Below, piece after piece: positions 1 through 7,768 of a DNA stretch of 19,658 bases (within the stretch, counting starts at the first letter, position 1; every line of letters starts with the position of its first letter). The notes below the pieces were generated by a model. That model made no database searches. It had not been told where the DNA came from and saw nothing but the letters and a program-made list of their open reading frames with translations. The stretch comes from Clostridiales bacterium (GTDB lineage: Bacteria > Bacillota > Clostridia > TANB77 > CAG-508): contig DNVW01000005.1 in the NCBI GenBank assembly GCA_003507395.1, positions 37,399-57,056 of the forward strand. The letters are read 5' to 3'. The position numbers were made by a program, and so were the translations under genes.

Positions 1-22
1 CCACTTTTTTTATTATTCTTTT

Positions 23-62
23 AACTATTCAAAATACAAATTTTATTGTGTATTGAATAGTT
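23..62. repeat. Inverted repeat (hairpin) downstream of the Lon-like gene
   Basis: The arms AACTATTCAA (23-32) and TTGAATAGTT (53-62) match perfectly. They extend inward by TACA/TGTA across a 2-base bulge, with a loop of about 10 bases. The hairpin lies just past the stop codon of the minus-strand Lon-like gene, where a terminator is expected. On that strand the stem is followed by A-rich rather than U-rich sequence, so it is not a canonical intrinsic terminator. It could still act as an mRNA 3'-end stabiliser or be part of a dispersed repeat. Confidence 0.5.
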
Positions 63-73
63 TATAAATACAA

Positions 74-2476
74 CTAGATATTTTTACTAAAATATTTACT
101 ACTGTTTATGGCATAATGCTTTAATTTTTCATAAGCCAAATAATTTATACTTCCAGCAGGAAAGTTTCCATTTTCATCTTTTTTACCAGAAGGAACACCA
201 GTTAATATTTCAATTCCTTCATCTATAGTAGATACTGCATATATATGAAATTTAGATTCTTTAACAGCCTGAACTATTTCGTCAGATAAATTTAAATTTT
301 TAATATTTTGTTTAGGTATTAATACACCATGGCTACCATTTAAACCACGCATTTTGCAAATTTGGAAAAATCCTTCTATTTTATCATTAATGCCCCCAAC
401 AGGTTGAATTTCACCCTTTTGGTTTACTGAGCCAGTAACAGCAATAGACTGATTAATAGGTATCTCAGAAAGACTAGATAAAATAGCATAAAGCTCTGTG
501 CTAGAAGCACTATCTCCATCAACACCATTGTATAGTTGTTCAAAGCAAATGCTAGCATTAAGAGATAAAGGAATATCTTGTGCAAAGGTCTGACCTAAAT
601 AACCATTTAAAATAAGTACACCTTTTGAGTGAGTAGAGCCTGAAAGTGCGACTTCTCTTTCAATATTTATTATTCCTTCTTTTCCAATATATGTGTTAGC
701 AGTAATTTTTACAGGTTTGCCAAATGTATAATCACCAACATTCATAATAGTAAGACCATTTATTTGACCAACAGCATATGAATCTGTATTAATTAATAAA
801 GTGCAATCTTTTATCATTTCCATATATTTAGAATCATATTTTTTTATTCTTTCAGTTCTTTCTTTTAAAGCGATATCAACATAATTTCCAGTAACAATTT
901 TAGACTTGTTTAATCTTGCCCAAGTTGCTGCTTCACCAACAACTTCAGCTAAATCATTAAAACGCGTAGATAATTTACCTTGGTCACCAGCAAGTTTTGA
1001 AGCATATTCAATAACTTTAGCTACAGCGGATTTGTCTAAAGGAGGCAAATCTTCTTGATCACAAAAACCTTTAATAAATCTGGCCAATTTATTCATGTTT
1101 TCTAATGTTTTTGGAGCATCATCTTCAAATTCTACTTTTATTTTAAATAATTTTCTAAAATCAGAGTCCATTGCTAAAAGAGTTTGATAAATATTTTCAT
1201 CGCCTATTAACAAAACTTTTAAATCTAAAGGAATAGGTTCAGGTTTTAATGAAATCATAACCATAGAAGAACGAGCATCAGCAGTATTTTCTATGCCAAT
1301 TTCCTTCGTCCTTAAAGCTTTTTTTAAAGCTTCATAGCATAAGCTATTAGATAGTATATCACTGGCTTGAAATATAATATAACCGCCATTTGCTTTATGA
1401 AGTAGTCCTGGTTTTAACATTGTGAAGTCTGTTTTTAATGCACCAAAATAATTTTCATATTCCAATTTTCCAAAGATATTGTGGTAAGAGTAATTAGAAT
1501 CCATTATAACAGGTGCCCCTTCTAAAGCACTATTGTCAATGAAAAGATTTACTCTATAATTTAACCAAGGTTTAATAATATCTTGTCTCACTGGTTGAAT
1601 ATTTTTGCTATTTTCAATTGTTTTTTCTTCAACAATAAAATGTTCTATATTTTTTAAAATATCTTTTTTAATATCATCTAAAAATTTATTTATCTTTTTA
1701 TTTCTTTTATATTTAGACTTTATATAATTAATGTGAGTATTAACTGTAAGAAGAGCTACATTAGATTGCCACTCCTGTATTTTCTTTTCAGACTCTCTTT
1801 CAATAGATTTTATTTCCCCAATAGCATCCATTATATGTTGTTGAACAATAGTAGACTTATCTTCAAAATCTTTTTTTACTTGTTCATCTAGTTTATCAAA
1901 TTCTTCTTCAGCAATTGCTTTGCCATTCATAATAGGCATCATATATATTCCATTTTGTGAAGATTTTACTTGAAAACCGTATTCAGAAGATTTTTTATTT
2001 AGTTTTTCCATTAAAACATTTCTTTTTTCTTCAAACTCTTGCTTTATTAATGTTTTTTCTCTTTCAAATTCTTCATTATTGAAGGTACTTTTTATATCAA
2101 CTTTTATGTCATCAATAAATCTATTCATAGTATCTTGAAAATCTTTACCATTACCAGCTGGTAAAGAAATAGCAATAGGTTCATTGGGATTATCAAAATT
2201 ATAAATATAACACCAATCGCAAGGTGTTTTCTTTTTCTGACAAATAGTATCTAAATAATTTTTAGAATACATTGTTTTTCCTACACCACTAGGACCTTCT
2301 AGATATAAATTATAACCTTTAACGTCAACATTTAAGCCAAATTCTAATGCTTTTATTCCACGTTCCTGACCTATTCCAGTATGTATAGGTTCAACTTCAT
2401 TTGTGGTTTCAAATTTGAAAACATTAGGGTCACAAACGGATTTTAAATTTTTGTAGCTTAATTCATTTCTTTTCAT
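74..2476 (-). CDS. Lon-like ATP-dependent protease (COG1067, LonB-like)
   Basis: This 800-residue protein has the architecture of the Lon-related AAA protease family (COG1067), which degrades proteins with ATP and a Ser-Lys catalytic dyad. The N-terminal ATPase carries Walker A GPSGVGKT (residues 61-68), followed by a CxxC pair (C86, C89) in CDWCYIYNF, a sequence common in this family. A charged helical region spans about 120-290. The C-terminal Lon protease domain has the catalytic serine in GDSASS (S656) and the catalytic lysine in NDK (K699), 43 residues apart, the same spacing as in E. coli Lon. Length is normal. There is no canonical Lon N-terminal substrate-binding domain, as expected for this group. 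It is the last gene of the tsaE-tsaB-rimI unit. An AGGAGT ribosome binding site (about 2486-2491) overlaps the end of rimI, which suggests translational coupling. Family assignment is secure; substrates are unknown. Confidence 0.93.
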   Translation of the reverse strand: MKRNELSYKNLKSVCDPNVFKFETTNEVEPIHTGIGQERGIKALEFGLNVDVKGYNLYLEGPSGVGKTMYSKNYLDTICQKKKTPCDWCYIYNFDNPNEPIAISLPAGNGKDFQDTMNRFIDDIKVDIKSTFNNEEFEREKTLIKQEFEEKRNVLMEKLNKKSSEYGFQVKSSQNGIYMMPIMNGKAIAEEEFDKLDEQVKKDFEDKSTIVQQHIMDAIGEIKSIERESEKKIQEWQSNVALLTVNTHINYIKSKYKRNKKINKFLDDIKKDILKNIEHFIVEEKTIENSKNIQPVRQDIIKPWLNYRVNLFIDNSALEGAPVIMDSNYSYHNIFGKLEYENYFGALKTDFTMLKPGLLHKANGGYIIFQASDILSNSLCYEALKKALRTKEIGIENTADARSSMVMISLKPEPIPLDLKVLLIGDENIYQTLLAMDSDFRKLFKIKVEFEDDAPKTLENMNKLARFIKGFCDQEDLPPLDKSAVAKVIEYASKLAGDQGKLSTRFNDLAEVVGEAATWARLNKSKIVTGNYVDIALKERTERIKKYDSKYMEMIKDCTLLINTDSYAVGQINGLTIMNVGDYTFGKPVKITANTYIGKEGIINIEREVALSGSTHSKGVLILNGYLGQTFAQDIPLSLNASICFEQLYNGVDGDSASSTELYAILSSLSEIPINQSIAVTGSVNQKGEIQPVGGINDKIEGFFQICKMRGLNGSHGVLIPKQNIKNLNLSDEIVQAVKESKFHIYAVSTIDEGIEILTGVPSGKKDENGNFPAGSINYLAYEKLKHYAINSSKYFSKNI

Positions 2477-2490
2477 TAGTTTTTCACTCC

Positions 2491-2952
2491 TTATTTTAAA
2501 TATAATGACATTAATATAGCATTATCCGTATTATTATAATATTTTTTCCTTAAGCCAACTTGCTCAAAATGATATTTTTTATATAAATTAATAGCACTAA
2601 CATTATTTTCATTTACCTCTAGTGTAATAGAAGATGCATCTTGTTCTTTTGAAAAATTGATTAAATGTTGTAGCAATGCAGAGCCAATTCCAAGTTTTCG
2701 CATATCTTTTCTTACAGCAATATTCATAATATTTACCTCAGATAAAATTTTTAAAGTGCCAGCAAAGCCTAAAATGTGTTTATCTTCTAAGGCAACAAAA
2801 TATGTGGAATTGTTATCTGATTTAGAAAGTTCTGAAAGTAAAACATTAATATTCCAAAAATCGTCAAAGTTTTCTAAACCAATAGAATTAATTTCAACTA
2901 AATCATCTAAAGTCATTTTTCTAATTATAATATTATCATTAATTACTTTCAT
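2491..2952 (-). CDS. rimI: Ribosomal protein S18-alanine N-acetyltransferase
   Basis: A 153-residue GNAT-fold acetyltransferase. Acetyl-CoA binding motif A is visible as VRKDMRKLGIG (residues 80-90, the RxxGxG type), followed by the helix SALLQHLI. The C-terminal part has the NNVSAINLYKKYHFE motif typical of RimI (residues 116-130), which is expected to acetylate the N-terminal alanine of bS18. Placement directly after tsaB in the same operon is the classic bacterial arrangement and supports rimI over other GNAT enzymes. The ATG at 2952 follows AAAGGA, which lies in the last codons of tsaB; the gap to tsaB is 6 bases. The exact substrate is inferred from family and context. Confidence 0.88.
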   Translation of the reverse strand: MKVINDNIIIRKMTLDDLVEINSIGLENFDDFWNINVLLSELSKSDNNSTYFVALEDKHILGFAGTLKILSEVNIMNIAVRKDMRKLGIGSALLQHLINFSKEQDASSITLEVNENNVSAINLYKKYHFEQVGLRKKYYNNTDNAILMSLYLK

Positions 2953-2958
2953 ATATTA

Positions 2959-3666
2959 TCATCCTTTAATATTTCGTTCTGCCTGAGAAGGACGCAAATA
3001 TAACGGAACAAGAGAATTAGAATATCCAAATTCTCCATTTTTATATCTATTATAAGCAGATTTTGCAATACTTATACTGCAAGCAAAATTCTTACTATTT
3101 TCTGGAAATAAAATATTATTAAATTTATTAGATAACTTAGAAATAATTAAATCTTTATATAAACAAGCCCCATCACCCACAAAATTAATAGAGTTGTATT
3201 GGGTTTGCAAATTTATTATATATTCAATAGTACTACTTATATTATCAGAAGACAATATAATATTATTTTTTAAACAATTATTCTCAAATTCAAATAATCC
3301 ATAATAAACATTATTGTTTTTGGCATCTATTAATGAACAGATTAATCCATTAGAATTTAGATTATATGCAAGTCCTTCTAAAGAGCTAACTCCAATAACG
3401 GGAATATTTTTGGCATCAGAAAAGGCCTTGGCTGTAGAAATTCCAATTCTTACACCAGTAAAAGAACCAGGACCCTGAGAACAAGCAAGTAAATTTATAT
3501 TATCCAATGAAAGATTAACTTTTTCAAAAGCTTCTTGAATCATTGGCATTAACTTTTGAGAGTGTGTTTTTTCATTATCATCATTTAATTCAATTAAAAC
3601 TTCAGTATCTTCACAAATACAAACCGTACATATTTGTGAGGATGTGTCTATAGCTAATATTTTCAA
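2959..3666 (-). CDS. tsaB: tRNA t6A37 threonylcarbamoyltransferase subunit TsaB
   Basis: A 235-residue ASKHA-fold protein that starts MKILAIDTSS and carries the diagnostic GPGSFTGVRIG (residues 65-75). TsaB is the non-catalytic partner of TsaD and TsaE in adding threonylcarbamoyl to A37 of ANN-decoding tRNAs. The best start is a TTG at 3666, preceded by AGAAGG (3675-3680); no better ATG aligns with the conserved N-terminus. The stop is TGA. It lies between tsaE (14-base gap) and rimI (6-base gap). The operon continues into a Lon-like protease rather than tsaD, so tsaD must be elsewhere in the genome. Confidence 0.94.
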   Translation of the reverse strand: MKILAIDTSSQICTVCICEDTEVLIELNDDNEKTHSQKLMPMIQEAFEKVNLSLDNINLLACSQGPGSFTGVRIGISTAKAFSDAKNIPVIGVSSLEGLAYNLNSNGLICSLIDAKNNNVYYGLFEFENNCLKNNIILSSDNISSTIEYIINLQTQYNSINFVGDGACLYKDLIISKLSNKFNNILFPENSKNFACSISIAKSAYNRYKNGEFGYSNSLVPLYLRPSQAERNIKG

Positions 3667-3680
3667 ATCTATAACCTTCT

Positions 3681-4121
3681 TTATAATTTAATATTTCCAA
3701 ATGTTTCTACAATTATTTTTCTATAGTTTTCATTTTCTAAATATTTATTAATTGTAATTTTTATATAATCAGCAGGGAGTATGTTTTCTAATAATTCTCC
3801 CCATTCAATAATACAAATACCTTTAGAAAAATATTCTTCTCCGCCAATAGCATAAAATTCTTCAATATCTGCTAATCTGTAAACATCAAAATGATATATA
3901 GGAATAGTACTATCAGTATATTCATTTACAATTGTAAATGTAGGGCTAGAAATTTCATTTTCTAAATTAAAGTATTTTAAAATTCCTTGAGTAAATTTAG
4001 TTTTACCAGCGCCCAAATCACCAGACAAAATAATAATATTGCCAAGTTGTAATTTGGAAGCAAATTGAGACGCAAAATTTATGGTATCTTCTTCAGATTT
4101 TGAAATATATTCTTTTCGCAT
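3681..4121 (-). CDS. tsaE: tRNA t6A37 biosynthesis ATPase TsaE
   Basis: A 146-residue P-loop ATPase of the TsaE (YjeE) family that drives the TsaB-TsaD complex in t6A synthesis. It shows Walker A GDLGAGKT (residues 34-41), the switch-like SSPTFTIVNEY, HFDVYRL, and the WGE motif in CIIEWGELLE, all characteristic of TsaE. The ATG at 4121 has AAGGTGA (4126-4132) upstream. As first gene of the operon it is preceded by a good sigma-A promoter. Length is normal. Confidence 0.95.
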   Translation of the reverse strand: MRKEYISKSEEDTINFASQFASKLQLGNIIILSGDLGAGKTKFTQGILKYFNLENEISSPTFTIVNEYTDSTIPIYHFDVYRLADIEEFYAIGGEEYFSKGICIIEWGELLENILPADYIKITINKYLENENYRKIIVETFGNIKL

Positions 4122-4156
4122 AAAATCACCTTGATTAATATAAAAATTCTACTCAT

Positions 4157-4185
4157 ATTTTATATTAATAGGAAGGTTTTGTAAA
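4157..4185 (-). promoter_or_regulatory. Sigma-A promoter for the tsaE operon
   Basis: Read on the minus strand, a -35 box TTTACA (4180-4185) and a -10 box TAAAAT (4157-4162) are separated by exactly 17 bases. They lie 36 bases upstream of the tsaE start codon, with AAGGTGA in the leader. No hairpin terminator is seen between traX and this site, so some read-through from traX is also possible. Confidence 0.6.
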
Positions 4186-4237
4186 GAAAAAAAGTAAATT
4201 TATTATAAAAAATCATTACTGTTTTATATATGTAATA

Positions 4238-4951
4238 TTAAATATATTTAGTAAACAAATATAAAACTAATAAATGAATAGGGTAGAATAAATATAATAA
4301 ATACTTTACTTTAGGTCCTTGCTTCTTGTTATATAAACTAATAAATATGATAGGGAAAATGTTAAAAGTACATAAAAACCAATATAAATAATTATAACTT
4401 TTAATATAATAAATACCATATTTAATTATACATGCAGTTATAAAAGATATAATCATAGCTACTTTATCATTTTTAAATAGATAGAACATAAATATAATAG
4501 CAATTCCAAATAATCCATAGTCAAAATTTAAAAGTTCAGCAATAACACCAATAAAAAATGTAATAAGCAATCCTAAAAATAATTTTATAAATTTATCAAT
4601 ACTTTTGTTAAAAATAGTTAAATTAGTATTAATAATTTTATCAAAAATAAATATGGCAAGTAATCCAAAAGATAAAGTGAAGAAAATATTTAATTCATAA
4701 ATATTTTTACTAAAGGTAGATAAAAATAACATAAATGGAAGCTGAGAAATTATGGCAAAAACTAATAATCTAATAAAATATTTCTTTATATTTTTAGTAT
4801 GAACAAATCCTTCTGATATTTGAAAAGCAAAAATAGGAAATGCTATTCTACCAATATAATTAAGATAACTAAATTTACCATATATAGCATAACCTAAATG
4901 ATCTATAAACATTGTAATTAAAGCAATAATTTTTAAAACAAAACTAGTCAT
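4238..4951 (-). CDS. TraX-family integral membrane protein
   Basis: A 237-residue, highly hydrophobic protein with about seven or eight predicted membrane segments. The N-terminus has the TraX-family pattern: KIIALITMFIDHLGY (residues 7-21), then YIGRIAFPIFAFQISEGF (31-48), an HT.....YFIRLL stretch and SQLPF. TraX of the F plasmid acetylates pilin, but most chromosomal Firmicutes members stand alone with unknown substrates and belong to the acyltransferase-like membrane proteins. No conjugation genes are nearby, so a role in conjugation is not supported here. An AGGAGG ribosome binding site (4957-4962) precedes the ATG at 4951. The gene is divergent from tRNA-Gly. Confidence 0.85.
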   Translation of the reverse strand: MTSFVLKIIALITMFIDHLGYAIYGKFSYLNYIGRIAFPIFAFQISEGFVHTKNIKKYFIRLLVFAIISQLPFMLFLSTFSKNIYELNIFFTLSFGLLAIFIFDKIINTNLTIFNKSIDKFIKLFLGLLITFFIGVIAELLNFDYGLFGIAIIFMFYLFKNDKVAMIISFITACIIKYGIYYIKSYNYLYWFLCTFNIFPIIFISLYNKKQGPKVKYLLYLFYPIHLLVLYLFTKYI

Positions 4952-4969
4952 ACTAACCTCCTGAATACT

Positions 4970-4998
4970 ATTATCTAGTATTGAAAAAAAAAAAGCAA
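4970..4998 (-). promoter_or_regulatory. Probable traX promoter with overlapping inverted repeat
   Basis: On the minus strand, TTGCTT (4993-4998) and GATAAT (4970-4975) are spaced 17 bases apart, just upstream of the AGGAGG of traX. A perfect 7-base inverted repeat, AATACTA (4964-4970) and TAGTATT (4976-4982), is centred on the -10 box and looks operator-like. The implied leader is very short, so the start point is uncertain. Confidence 0.4.
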
Positions 4999-5017
4999 TA
5001 TTTTTTTAGAAAAAATA

Positions 5018-5046
5018 TTGACAAAATAATAAAATGCATTTATAAT
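5018..5046 (+). promoter_or_regulatory. Consensus sigma-A promoter of tRNA-Gly
   Basis: TTGACA (5018-5023), a 17-base spacer and TATAAT (5041-5046) match the sigma-A consensus at all twelve positions. The tRNA begins 19 bases after the -10 box. This strength is typical of stable RNA genes. Confidence 0.9.
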
Positions 5047-5065
5047 AATACTTGTTCATACGAAT

Positions 5066-5139
<74 letters not shown>

Positions 5140-5144
5140 TAAAA

Positions 5145-5185
5145 AACAACTTACGAAACAAAGTATTTCGTAGGTTGTTTTTTTT
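5145..5185 (+). terminator. Intrinsic terminator of tRNA-Gly
   Basis: A 14-base-pair stem (5145-5158 with 5166-5179, one G-U pair) encloses a 7-base loop and is followed by a run of T residues. The stem begins 6 bases after the tRNA CCA. The end of the T run is shared with the -35 box of the next promoter. Confidence 0.9.
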
Positions 5186-5212
5186 GACAAAAATAGAAAA
5201 ATATGTTATTAT
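5184..5212 (+). promoter_or_regulatory. Promoter of the solenoid/pseudo-ALDH operon
   Basis: TTGACA (5184-5189) and TATTAT (5207-5212) lie 17 bases apart. The first two T residues of the -35 box belong to the T run of the tRNA terminator, so one unit ends exactly where the next begins. The start codon lies 52 bases downstream of the -10 box. Confidence 0.8.
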
Positions 5213-5264
5213 TATATACAGATTATGTAAAATAAAAAAATACTATTGTTTTAAGGAGAGTTTT

Positions 5265-7763
5265 ATGATAGATGATGAAGCAATAATTGAAAGCATAATA
5301 AGCGAATACTTGAAAGTGGACACAGAAAGACGCATATGTTATTTTATAGCAGGTAATAAAGAAATTAGTGTATCACGAGAAAAAATAGCAAATTTACCAG
5401 ATATGATAAAAGAGTGGGTAGAGAGATATTCTAAATTAGGAGCAAAAAAAAGAATGGAATGTTTGTTATTTGCCCATTCAATTAAATATAGTGAAATAAT
5501 GCAAAAATTATTAAGATCTGGAATGGTATCTGAGGAAAAATTGGATGAGAGATTAAGTCAATTTCCAAGTTATAAAGAAGTATTAGAACAATACAAAAAA
5601 TTAGATAATGATGATAATATGAAACATATATATGCTATGTATATTGCTATAGAAGTACATAAACATAAAGATGAAGAACCAAAGGAAGTAATACTTAGAT
5701 TGCTCAAGGAAGGAACAGTACCAGTAGAATATTTTTTGAAAGAGGAATATCTTAATATATATGATGTTATTATTGCATATAAAACAAACACAATAAATAC
5801 AAATGACTTAATAAGAATATGTGAAGAAGTGAAAAAATCTGGAATTAGTATAAAAAGTGATGCAGAAGAATTTATGAATATATTAATAATGTGTAAATAT
5901 GGGCAATTAAACGAAAGTGGAGAACTAGAGGTAAATATTGATAATATCTTAAAATTTTGTAAACTTGGAATATTAAATCCAGAAATAATAGTAGGAATAT
6001 TAGACCCAGAAGATATTAATACAGCTTTAAAAAATACATCTTTTTTAAAATCACTTTCAGAAGATACAATTAAAAAGATTTGGGCACAAGGGTACTTAAT
6101 GGAGACAAAAAACGATAGAATAAAGAAAATGATAAGTGGTATAAATGGTGAGGAATTTATTAGTTTTATAGAAAAAGGTTATATGAACAAAAAAGTATTA
6201 ATACCATTATTAAAGAAAATGCCTAAAGATAAAAGACCAACTTCAGATCAATTATATAATTTATTTTCAGAAGAGCCCCTAAGCGGGGAATTCGCAGAAA
6301 AATTGCACATTGGATGCGATGAAAATAAATGTTTAACAGGTAAGGAAATATTAAGCTTAGTAGAAGAAGGCTTTATAGAGCCAAAAAGGTTGATTGATGT
6401 ATATAATAGACAAAAGAGTTTACATGAATGTGTAGTAGCTAGGGGAACAGAAGCAGCATTTACAGAAGATATTATATTTGATAAAGACTATTTACAATAT
6501 TTTTCTCTAGATAGATTACTACCAATATTACAAGATGAAGAAAATGCAGAACGTTTTAAAGAAATGTATTTTGAGATAGTTAGTAGACAAAAAGATAGAA
6601 TTGAATACGAAAAACTGTTAGTAGAAAATTATTTGAAAAATTCTAAAGACAATTCAAATGATAATCTGAAAATATTATTAAAAGAAGGAATTTTATCTTT
6701 AGAAAGTGTAATTCCATATGTTAATAAAGAAAGTTTATTAGATATATATAAAGAATATGGTATTGAGTTAAAAAAAGTATTGCCATATTTAGGTAGTGAA
6801 GAAATACAAGAACTATACATAGATGGTGAAATAACTATAAATGAAATAGCAAAGGGATTGGCCAAAGGAGATATATCAAGAGATACATTTGGTGAACTTA
6901 TGAGCAATTCAGAAGTTGGAGAATATTTAAAAGATGGAGAAATAAGTTCAGAAACAATATTAGATTCATATTTAATAGGCAAGCTTAGTGTAGAAGATTT
7001 AAAACAAATTGGAATAGACAATCTAATTTTAAAAGATATGGGAGAATATAGCTTCCCAGAAGGAGAAAGAATACAACACATTAAAAAAATTGAAGAGTTA
7101 ATATTAAGTAAAGCATTAAGCTATGATAACTTAGAAAGTTTAAGAGAACAAGGGATACTAAGCTCAGATGAGTTTAGCAAAATTTGTGATAGCAGAGCTA
7201 ACCAACAAGCAATTGAAGAAATTAAGGCATTGCCGGAAATACTAAATACAGGAGAAACTTTGGGAGAAAGTAGCATAAGAACACAAGAAAGTACAACTAT
7301 CACAAAAAATCAAAGATATCAAATATCTCCTGAAATAATAGATGAATTTTTAGACAAATTAGGAAAAAATAATGTAACTAGAAGAGAGATAAGTGGAGGA
7401 GCCTTGGATGGATATACTCTAGTATTATTAGAAAATATGAGAGTAGTGGTTTTAGAAAAAATTAACACCAAAAGAGGGGAAAACAATGCAACATATGTAT
7501 TGCCATTAATAAAAGCAGTAGAATTAGCAGAACAATCAAATAAATCAGAGTTAAGAACAGAAGAAAATGTAGAAGTAGTAAATCACGTAAGAAACTATGG
7601 CACAAATTTAATGAGGAAAATAGGTATGTTGCAAGAAAAGACAATTTCAAGAGACAATAGGAATGTAACATGGATTAAGGCATTACCAGAGGGACATCAA
7701 GATGAGGCAAATAAAATGATAGCTCAAATACAAGAAAATTATGATGAAAATAGAGGAAGATAA
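5265..7763 (+). CDS. Large helical-repeat protein of unknown function
   Basis: I do not recognise this 832-residue protein. The open frame extends upstream to a TTG inside the promoter, but the ATG at 5265 has AAGGAG (5253-5258) at 6-base spacing and is the clear start. No signal peptide or membrane segment is seen, so it is probably cytosolic. Residues about 80-640 hold degenerate helical units with a Gly-hydrophobic turn, such as LLRSGMVS (82-89), LLKEGTV (146-152), FCKLGIL (231-237), LVEEGFI (365-371), LLKEGIL (471-477), YLKDGEI (554-560) and LREQGIL (626-632). This suggests an alpha-solenoid scaffold. After a Ser/Thr-rich linker (about 660-682), a separate C-terminal domain (684-832) contains SGGALDGY (710-717), VVVLEK, a Y.LP strand and NHVRNYGTNLM (773-783). 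There are four cysteines in 200-400 but no clear metal motif. The next gene follows after 5 bases, so the two products probably act together. Confidence 0.8.
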   Translation: MIDDEAIIESIISEYLKVDTERRICYFIAGNKEISVSREKIANLPDMIKEWVERYSKLGAKKRMECLLFAHSIKYSEIMQKLLRSGMVSEEKLDERLSQFPSYKEVLEQYKKLDNDDNMKHIYAMYIAIEVHKHKDEEPKEVILRLLKEGTVPVEYFLKEEYLNIYDVIIAYKTNTINTNDLIRICEEVKKSGISIKSDAEEFMNILIMCKYGQLNESGELEVNIDNILKFCKLGILNPEIIVGILDPEDINTALKNTSFLKSLSEDTIKKIWAQGYLMETKNDRIKKMISGINGEEFISFIEKGYMNKKVLIPLLKKMPKDKRPTSDQLYNLFSEEPLSGEFAEKLHIGCDENKCLTGKEILSLVEEGFIEPKRLIDVYNRQKSLHECVVARGTEAAFTEDIIFDKDYLQYFSLDRLLPILQDEENAERFKEMYFEIVSRQKDRIEYEKLLVENYLKNSKDNSNDNLKILLKEGILSLESVIPYVNKESLLDIYKEYGIELKKVLPYLGSEEIQELYIDGEITINEIAKGLAKGDISRDTFGELMSNSEVGEYLKDGEISSETILDSYLIGKLSVEDLKQIGIDNLILKDMGEYSFPEGERIQHIKKIEELILSKALSYDNLESLREQGILSSDEFSKICDSRANQQAIEEIKALPEILNTGETLGESSIRTQESTTITKNQRYQISPEIIDEFLDKLGKNNVTRREISGGALDGYTLVLLENMRVVVLEKINTKRGENNATYVLPLIKAVELAEQSNKSELRTEENVEVVNHVRNYGTNLMRKIGMLQEKTISRDNRNVTWIKALPEGHQDEANKMIAQIQENYDENRGR

Positions 7764-7768
7764 AATAA

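Noticed and set aside
2657..2986. Plus-strand open frame of 109 codons opposite rimI
   Set aside because: It is a shadow of the rimI coding strand, with no ribosome binding site and no recognisable motif.
4238..4951. TraX as evidence for a conjugative element
   Set aside because: No relaxase, type IV secretion or other transfer genes are present; chromosomal TraX-like proteins are common in Firmicutes.
5175..5264. Upstream TTG start for the solenoid gene
   Set aside because: The extension lies inside the tRNA terminator and the promoter itself; AAGGAG before the ATG at 5265 decides the start.
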